Shown here: positions 8,498 to 14,379 of the stretch, piece by piece
Numbering within the stretch: the stretch's first letter is position 1
Layout of the letters: each line of letters opens with the position of its first letter
Assembly (NCBI GenBank): GCA_025349905.2
Contig: MU625001.1
Location: 1-14,379 of the forward strand
Direction: 5' to 3'
Length of the DNA: 14,379 bases
DNA from: Blastocladiella britannica
Lineage: Eukaryota; Blastocladiomycota; Blastocladiomycetes; Blastocladiales; Blastocladiaceae
Program-made: the position numbers and the translations under genes
Notes under the pieces: generated by a model
What the model saw: only the letters and a program-made list of their open reading frames with translations
Databases searched by the model: none
What the model was told of the DNA's origin: nothing

Positions 8498-10185
8498 ATG
8501 CTGGTATCTTCCTCGCCTTCCTCGGCCGATCAGGCACATTGCCCTGCGCATCATAGCCGCGACGCACCTACCTTGCATGGAGCGCAGCTGCGTCACATTC
8601 TGGTCGCAGTTCCCAATGTACCCGTCCTAGTCTGTTGTGGCGAATCAAGCCCGATTTCAACGGCCAAGGACAGCGCAATGGGCGCTGCGGTATCCGCCAT
8701 GAATCGCACAGCACTCGCACCGCCACCAGGTGCATTTGCAAGTCTTAGGCGCACGTTGCTGGCTGCACATGAGAACAAGGGGGGAACTGCCGGATCGTGT
8801 GCTTGGCCGCGCCTTGTGACCGATGCAATTGCAAGCATGGAAACTGGCATTCCTGGCGTGATTGCGAGTCCGCCTGGCATGCCGGAAGCGCTGCTTTACA
8901 TTCGACGCATTCGGGGGTATTATTCATTGGTTTGCTTCGGTACTTGCGCACCTGACGAATTGTTGAATAGAACCACCGTCGTACTCGATGCAGCACACCC
9001 GCTTTCGTGTGCGCAAGCCGACGCGCTTGCAGTGCGAGTATTTGCGCTCGCATTTGCCTCTTCACTCGTATCGCCTGTTTCGCGAAATGTACAAATGATC
9101 CCCTATTCCGTGGATCCATGTGAATTGACCACCCAACCAATTTAAGGCATTGCAACGGCTCCTGGACGCCGCATCACTCTACACGCTACCCCTAGGATCC
9201 GTCGCAGTTCCATTCATGCCACTCGTTCCAGAGACGCATGCGATGCTGCGGCCGATCCTTGCATCCCACGCGGCACGCACGCGGTGTCCCGTGTCCGTGG
9301 TGCTGTGGCAGGGGCAGGTCGCTTGCTACACTCCGGACTGGATGCATCTCACCAACCTCGAGCAGTTGGTGATGGTAGTTGTAGCGGCACGGTACTTGAC
9401 GCGATCGAGTGGGTTTGCGCAGGATATTTGCCTTCACGATACCTCGCCAACTGTACATGGTTTTGTTTTTCCTGTTTTGGATTCTGACTTGACAAATTGC
9501 ACCTTATAACAGGTCCAGCATCGGTTGATTGGGTTTAATGTGGGAGGATTGGGACTCGCAGTCGTGTCTCTGACATCGGCACGGCACGCTCAGCTGGGAG
9601 TGGGGGATCTTGTACTTCTTCTTGATTCATATCATCCCGCGAGGCGAGTGCGACACACTCATGGATGATGGTTACAGGCCATTCCCGATGTTTGGCAATC
9701 TATACCGCATTCGATTCATGGAATGGATTCGGCTCTTCTGGCCGATATGCCCTGGCTGCAAGGGTGCCCCACACATTTCACTCTTTTGATATCTCTTTCC
9801 TGATTCCTTCTTTTGGTCAACAGATTGCACGCCCATATCCCTACACACCAAGCATCGATCCTTGTGCTTCGAACCGATGTTCGTGTCGCCGTCAAGCGGT
9901 GGCTGACGGTGGTTGAGCTGGAGCGCGAGTTGAATCCGTCGGTCGACCGAGTCATTCTGGTACTTTCCCCCATTTCTAGAACTTGCAGAGTGCGTACGAG
10001 GACACTCAGGAGACAAATAACTTTAGGCAAGTGTGACAGTCCTCGACAATACGATTGCCACCGTATACTGGCGACGGTACGCCATGATCGACCTCATGCT
10101 GCTGCTAGATGCAAGTATTCCGGAATCGTCGCTGGAGCGGATCGCAGTCCAAGTCGCGACGTTGGTTCTGGCATTTGTGCAATGA
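8498..10185 (+). CDS. FUZ: Fuzzy-like planar polarity/ciliogenesis effector (CPLANE4), longin-type
   Basis: Six exons (8498-9088, 9147-9452, 9513-9611, 9678-9763, 9824-9959, 10027-10185) join in phase to give 458 residues, close to the roughly 418 of human FUZ. No single ORF shows the gene. Across junctions I read LRHILVAVPNVPVLVCC, then VSVVLWQGQVACYTPDWMHL. Next comes a hallmark-like HDTSPTVQHRLIGFN (human FUZ has a similar GSPTVPHRLL stretch), then ASILVLRTDVRVAVKRWLTV, and a C-terminal IATVYWRRYAMIDLMLLLDA with a final amphipathic helix. FUZ works with Inturned and Wdpcp at the ciliary base as a longin-domain GEF-like complex that helps recruit IFT and small GTPases. Lying tail to tail with DNAAF3 supports a ciliary role. 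Related longin proteins (HPS1, MON1, CCZ1) are the alternatives and fit less well. The first 30 residues are poorly supported. Confidence 0.72.
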
Positions 10186-10211
10186 AAGATAAACATTTTT
10201 CAAGTGTCAAA
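10186..10211. other. 26-bp tail-to-tail spacer between FUZ-like and DNAAF3
   Basis: The two stop codons face each other across 26 bp (TGA at 10183-10185 on plus; TGA at 10214-10212 on minus). The 3' UTRs must therefore run antisense into the neighbouring coding sequence. Confidence 0.75.
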
Positions 10212-12068
10212 TCACAAGGCTGAAGGCGCCGCAACCGGGAGCGACGACGCCGACGCCGCCATGGCCGACCTGACCGCATCATCAGCAGCAGTAGCGGGAT
10301 TGGACGCCGATGGCGGCTCAAACACGATCCAGTCCCACGTCCCACCGACCGCTTCCCATTTCCTGTCAGCCCGAATCCACGCGCGCTCCTGCACGCCGCA
10401 CAGAGCCAGCGTCTTGTTTGCAGAAGCCGACTCGACGACTTTTTCCATGTACGCCCCGCGCTGCGAGGGCGAAAGGTCCAGGATCCACCGCGCCGACTCG
10501 ACTGCAACCCACGGTGCCGAAACGTCGCCATCGGTGGCGCGGAGCATAATGTCGGCGGCCCGGTGCGCGTACGCAGCCCCCACCACCACCGCATCAAACT
10601 TGCGCTTGGCCAGTACTCGGGCGTCAACGAACGAAATCGTGATACCCTGCATCAAGTCCGCGAGCGACTGCAAGCCAGTACCACCCACGGAACCAGTGGC
10701 ATTGGTCGTTGTGGGAACATCGGCGCGGCCCGTCCACGCCTCCCTCACTGTCGCCGCCACGTTCGCGGTCGCGACTGCCCGCGCGCCATGCGTCGGCGCA
10801 TCATTGGCGCGTTTCAGCAGATCCCGAAACTCGGTATCCGACGCCCACGCGGGCCACGGCCCGGCCTCCACATCCGAAAAGTAGCCCCATTTGACCGCGC
10901 GGGTGGATGCGGCGGCGCCCACTTGCGACGCAGGGACCGCCAGTGCGCCGACGGTCGCCAGCGTGCGGTTCGGGTGCGGGGCGGCGACGTCGCGCACCGG
11001 GAAGGACATGCCGTGGGTTCGGAACGAGGCGAACTCGGGTTTCGACATGTGTGGGATCTATCGCATATGTAGCTTGTGAGAATGTGGTCTGTCGGACTAA
11101 GAAGGGGTGACGTCGTACCTTGTCCCGCAGCTTCATGTGGTAGTCCCAGTCCAGCGCGTTCTCGCGCGAATCGTACCGCACACCATAGTACTTGCGCATC
11201 CGGTGCTCCCACAGCACGTCGAGCGCAAACGGGGACGCGGATCCGCTTGCGTTAGTGGTTTCGGTTCGCCAGAACTTGAGCGCAAATTCGATGTCGTCGC
11301 GGTCACGGTATCGCAGTCCTTCGAAGTCAGTGATTTTGCCCAGTGCGCCTTTGCCGTCCGTGATGATCCTGTACATTCCAATGAGTTGACATTCATAAAG
11401 TGCGACTTTGAAGAAGTACCGAATCAGATCGGGAACGACACTTTGGAGCCACGCGTGAGTCTTGTCGCGAAGATACAAGTTCCCGTAGAGCTCAAGGTAC
11501 AGTTCGGCCCGTTCTGGAAATCAAATCACGTCCTTTCAGCAATCACTGGAGAGGGAGCGGTTTGGAAAAAAAAAAACGGGCCATCATAATTCAGTTCGTT
11601 CAAGCTCGGATCCAGCGCCGCATAAAGCAGCATCAAGTGCCGTGCAAACAAGGGCGCTTGCGGCTCGACAACGTGAAACTGTATTTATTGGGTGTAAGTC
11701 AATCAATGGGTACTGTAGTAGATAGGAGAGGAGAGCATACGTGGATCCGAGGTGCGCCATGCCGCCGCATGTGAGCAATTGTTTTCAACATGCACGCTGG
11801 GTCGCCAGTTCCCAACAGTAAAAAATGCATTGGCGGCCGCTCGTCTTTTACTGAATCGGCGGCGGCTTTGCGCGCGAATGCTGGAAGCTCGTCGGGAGAT
11901 TGGAACGTGTTGAGCACATTGGCCTCGGTGTGAATGTTGCCTGTAATTTCTTGCGATCAAGATCCAGGTGCAGCCAATGGGTTTTTTTGAGCATACGCGC
12001 GCACCTTTGTCGAGGAGGTCAATAGCGCGGGCCGAGGCCCAGACAGACGTAGTGCCCTTACCTTCCAT
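10212..12068 (-). CDS. DNAAF3: Dynein axonemal assembly factor 3
   Basis: Five exons (12068-12005, 11940-11741, 11678-11582, 11513-11119, 11057-10212) give 533 residues, against 541 in human DNAAF3. In order I see the short N-terminal motif VWASARAIDLLDKG, the fold-opening MHFLLLGTGDPACMLKTIAH, and FHVVEPQAPLFARHLMLLY. ERAELYLELYGN, GLRYRDRDDIEFALKFW and HRMRKYYGVRYDSRENALDW follow. The C-terminal half has FASFRTHGMSF, NRTLATVGAL and VKWGYFSDVEAGPWPAWA. All are hallmark stretches of the family, whose halves are catalogued as DUF4470 and DUF4471. The protein acts in the cytoplasm, helping preassemble outer and inner dynein arms before transport into the flagellum; its loss gives immotile cilia in animals and algae. 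Intron 3 needs a GC donor to stay in frame. The start ATG lies 31 bp after the SKI2 stop. Confidence 0.92.
11514..11581 (-). other. Intron 3 of DNAAF3, apparent GC-AG intron
   Basis: The conserved flanks are RHLMLLYAALDPSLN upstream and ERAELYLELYGN downstream; the acceptor is TTCCAG. The only nearby GT donor (11577, followed by a T run) leaves the frame off by one base. A GC donor at 11581 (GATG/GCCCGT) restores the frame with a 68-bp intron. It is not a strong GC-donor consensus, so a sequence error is the alternative. Confidence 0.55.
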
Positions 12069-12099
12069 AATTGCAAAAAATAATGATGTGAAAAAGAGC
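12069..12099 (-). promoter_or_regulatory. 31-bp spacer between the SKI2 stop and the DNAAF3 ATG
   Basis: Both genes run on the minus strand. The AT-rich 31 bp is too short to hold a full terminator, promoter and leader. DNAAF3 control elements probably lie inside the 3' coding part of SKI2, or the two are co-transcribed. Confidence 0.55.
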
Positions 12100-14336
12100 T
12101 TAGATGTATAACGACCCACAAAACACGATATCCCGCTTGACCGCGATCGACGCCGCGTCCATCTTCTGGTATAGCGCGCCGTCGCCGACCAGCCGTGCTG
12201 CGTCCTTGATTTCGCGACATGACTCCTCAATGCGCACAATGCACCGCACAATCGACCCTTCCAGGACCTCGGTCATGGACATGATCTGCAAGAACGGCAT
12301 CCCACGCGCCCACTCGTAGACCACGTCCACCAGACCGTACCGCAAGTTGCTCTTGAGGTAGTTTTCTACCGATACGGGAACGCCCATGTCGGCTTGCACG
12401 CCCACCACCCGGCGCGCGGTCAGGTGCACGGTGCGCAGCGCCTGTACCAGCCGCGGCGGCCACCGGCTCGCAATGCCTGTAGTGGCAGGACCAATAGGCT
12501 CGTCGGTCTTGTCCTCGGGAAGCTCACCGTCGGCCCCGGCCTCCCGCGCATCAGCCGAGAGCATGGCGCTCGCAAAGTCGCCGTCGGCTTGGGCCTTTTC
12601 CTGGAACAAGAACACCGAAATCACCGCGGCGGTCTCGGCCACGTCCAGGTCGGCAAAGAAGTTGTCGAGAATCAGTTCGGTCAGCAGCAGCTCGTCGCAC
12701 GAGTTGATTTCGCACGCGACCCGTCCTTTCAGCTGCACGGTGCGCGACCGCGGATCAACGTACCCGAGCTGCTCCAGAACCGCCATGCGCTGGTGATACT
12801 CGGGCAGCAGCTCGAGGTTTTGCGCCGACAGTTGCCGCCGCAGCGCTACCAGCTTGTCGGAAAGCGAGCGAGTCTTATGAATTTGGTGGTACTGTCATAA
12901 AATTACTATTAGTAAATGGAAAGGTAGGACGAAATGGTATCAGAAAACACGTACATGAACCGCCAGGTCGGGACAGTGCAGACACTGGAACTGGCGTGCG
13001 CGCTTCTCCAGCTGTTGTTTCTGAAGCCACTTTTCAGCGAAATCGAGGTCGCGGATCTTGGACCACGAGTACTCGGGCAGCGCGTCGGCGTTGGCCACCG
13101 CGTACTCGCGCAGCAGCTGCACGGCCACCCGCGTCTCGTACTTGTTGCGCTGCGCAACAGCCTCCAGTTTGACGTTGGGCAGCGTCGACGCCAGCACCAC
13201 CGCCAGATCGCGCGCGGCCACCATCACCAGCCGGCCGTCGGCGCGGTCGGCGGCGGGAATCATCAGGTGCGAGTGCGGGAGCGGCGGCGGCGCATCTTCT
13301 TCAGCGGCGGCGGCAGCAACAGCGGCAGCAGTACCGGCAGTCCCGGTGGCCAAGATATCGCCCGTATTGTGCTTGTGTCCACGGTCCACCAGTACCAGCA
13401 CCGTCACCGCGGCCCCCGCGGCAGCCGCGTCCGCGGACTTGGCGCGGCTTAGAACCACGCCGAGCGCATTGGTGTAGTGTCGCGACGACACCACCACCAG
13501 CCGTCCCGTCGCCACTGCGCGGGCGCCGACCGGGTGCGCGGCCGCCAGCGCGCTGACCGACGCCGCGACCGTGTGCAGCTGCCGGGACACGTCGTAAAGC
13601 TGGTCGAGGTCGCGCGTGCACAGCACGCACGCCAGCGGCGGTTGCGAGTCCAGCGCCCGCTGCGTCGCCATGTACTCGCGCTCGGCGGCCGGAACCATCT
13701 TTTGCGACGCGTTTTCCGAAAACGACCGCTTCATCATTTCCTCGACTTTCAAGGTTTCTACTCGCAGCAAGTTCACGATCATGTTGTACGTCAGCCGGAA
13801 CTGCGACGCGAGCTTGGTGGGCGCGCCCAGGAGCATAGTCTTGAGCGATTCCTGGTCTGGGAGATCGGTCAGCATCATGAGCACAGTCCCGGTTTCGTCC
13901 AGGCCACGGCGGCCAGCGCGGCCCGACATTTGCGTGTACTCGCCTGTTTTAATGATTGTCAATGAACTTCTGGCTCTCATAAAGAAAAATAAGAAAAAAG
14001 TACCAGGAAGAAGGTTGCGGAACTCGATCCCATCGTGCTTGCGGATACTCGCAAACACGACACACTTGGTGGGCATGTTGACGCCCATGGCAAACGTCTC
14101 GGTCGCAAACAGCACCTTGACGAGGCCGCGGCCAAACAAGATCTCGACCATCTCCTTGACGAGCGGCAGCACGCCGCTGTGGTGCACGGCAATCCCGCGG
14201 CGCAACATCTCGCGCATCCGCTGGAGCTGCGGCAAGTGGCGGTCCTCGGGACGCAGTCGCGACACGGCACGCTCCACAAATACATGCACGTCCGACTTTT
14301 CCGATGCCGACAGCAGATCGGTAGATTCCAAGCAGT
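12100..14336 (-). CDS. SKI2: SKI2 (SKIV2L) superfamily 2 RNA helicase, C-terminal part
   Basis: Three exons in view (14336-14004, 13943-12955, 12891-12100) encode about 703 C-terminal residues; the N-terminal ATPase lobe lies beyond the right edge. The RecA2 lobe shows RGIAVHHSGVLPLVKEMVEI, motif V (LVKVLFATETFAMGVNMP), then SIRKHDGIEFRNLLPG, and motif VI (EYTQMSGRAGRRG). It is followed by the ratchet segment NLLRVETLKVEEMMKRSFSE, an arch-like insertion with an alanine-rich loop, the CLHCPDLAVH motif, LLPEYHQRMAVLEQLGYVD, and a DSHCT domain ending RDIVFCGSLYI. SKI2 is the 3'-5' helicase of the Ski complex (with SKI3 and SKI8) that feeds mRNA to the cytoplasmic exosome. SIRKHDG, the MMKRSFSE segment and the HCPDL motif point to SKI2 over its nuclear paralogue MTR4. 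The 60-bp intron at 13944-14003 has no stop and lies in frame. Confidence 0.94.
12892..12954 (-). other. Intron of SKI2 before the DSHCT exon
   Basis: This 63-bp intron (donor GTACGT, acceptor TGACAG) joins CLHCPDLAVH to YHQIHKTRSLSDK, as in the family. The unspliced frame stops soon after the donor (HVRVF then TGA). Confidence 0.9.
13944..14003 (-). other. Intron of SKI2, in frame and without a stop
   Basis: This 60-bp intron has donor GTACTT, a T-rich body, branch-like TTGAC and acceptor AAACAG. It splits a Gly codon, and removing it gives NLLPGEYTQMSGRAGRRG, the invariant motif VI region. Retained, it would add 20 hydrophobic and basic residues there without a frameshift. Confidence 0.9.
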
Positions 14337-14379
14337 CTTTTTTTATTATATAATTTGGCAGTGTGAGTCGCACTGAAAA
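14337..14379 (-). other. Probable 3' end of an upstream SKI2 intron
   Basis: This stretch is AT-rich and ends in an AAAAAAAG acceptor. The following residues DCLESTDLLSASEKSDVH fit the SKI2 family, while translation of this stretch does not. The donor lies beyond the window. Confidence 0.55.

Noticed and set aside
9813..10223. 136-codon ORF at 9813-10223 as a separate gene
   Set aside because: Its first part is exon 5 of the FUZ-like gene. The rest reads through an intron and out of frame across exon 6.
10204..10884. 226-codon plus-strand ORF opposite DNAAF3
   Set aside because: It is a Ser/Ala/Thr-rich shadow of the conserved DNAAF3 exon and has no motif.
12394..12900. Plus-strand ORFs opposite the SKI2 DSHCT exon
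   Set aside because: The minus strand carries the conserved SKI2 C terminus. The plus-strand frames are His/Arg-rich shadows.

Overview
This window is nuclear DNA of a fungus that very probably makes flagellated zoospores. The fungal sign is a Zn2Cys6 activator of the ERT1/AcuK type. The flagellar sign is two adjacent cilium genes, a Fuzzy (FUZ/CPLANE4)-like gene and the axonemal dynein assembly factor DNAAF3. Both are known from lineages with cilia and are absent from ordinary flagellum-less fungi. Coding DNA is GC-rich and full of Ala, Pro, Ser and Gln tracts. Spacers and introns are short and AT-rich. I place the source among zoosporic fungi (Blastocladiomycota or Chytridiomycota) and cannot go lower.

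Layout, left to right. (1) 2-955 (+): 3' end of an unrecognised Ala/Pro-rich coiled-coil gene. (2) 1206-5265 (-): a large leucine-rich-repeat protein resembling PPP1R37, with SILK and RVxF PP1-docking motifs and, on a separate first exon, a UBA-like domain. (3) 5723-8452 (+): the ERT1/AcuK-type activator, divergent from gene 2 across a 457-bp shared upstream region. (4) 8498-10185 (+): the FUZ-like gene, six exons, 45 bp after gene 3. (5) 10212-12068 (-): DNAAF3, five exons, convergent with FUZ across 26 bp. (6) 12100-14336 and beyond (-): C-terminal half of the RNA helicase SKI2, ending 31 bp before the DNAAF3 start codon.

I rebuilt splicing by hand. Sixteen complete introns span 57-68 bp. 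Nearly all join conserved protein sequence in frame with GT-AG borders. The exception is DNAAF3 intron 3, which keeps frame only with a GC donor. Two introns (ERT1-like 7819-7881 and SKI2 13944-14003) are multiples of three with no stop, so a plain ORF reads through them.

The genes do not form one pathway. FUZ and DNAAF3 both serve the flagellum, SKI2 serves cytoplasmic mRNA decay, the ERT1-like factor probably serves gluconeogenesis, and the LRR protein is probably a PP1 phosphatase regulator. I see no mobile element, rRNA, tRNA or CRISPR. All calls rest on recognition by eye; no database search was possible.
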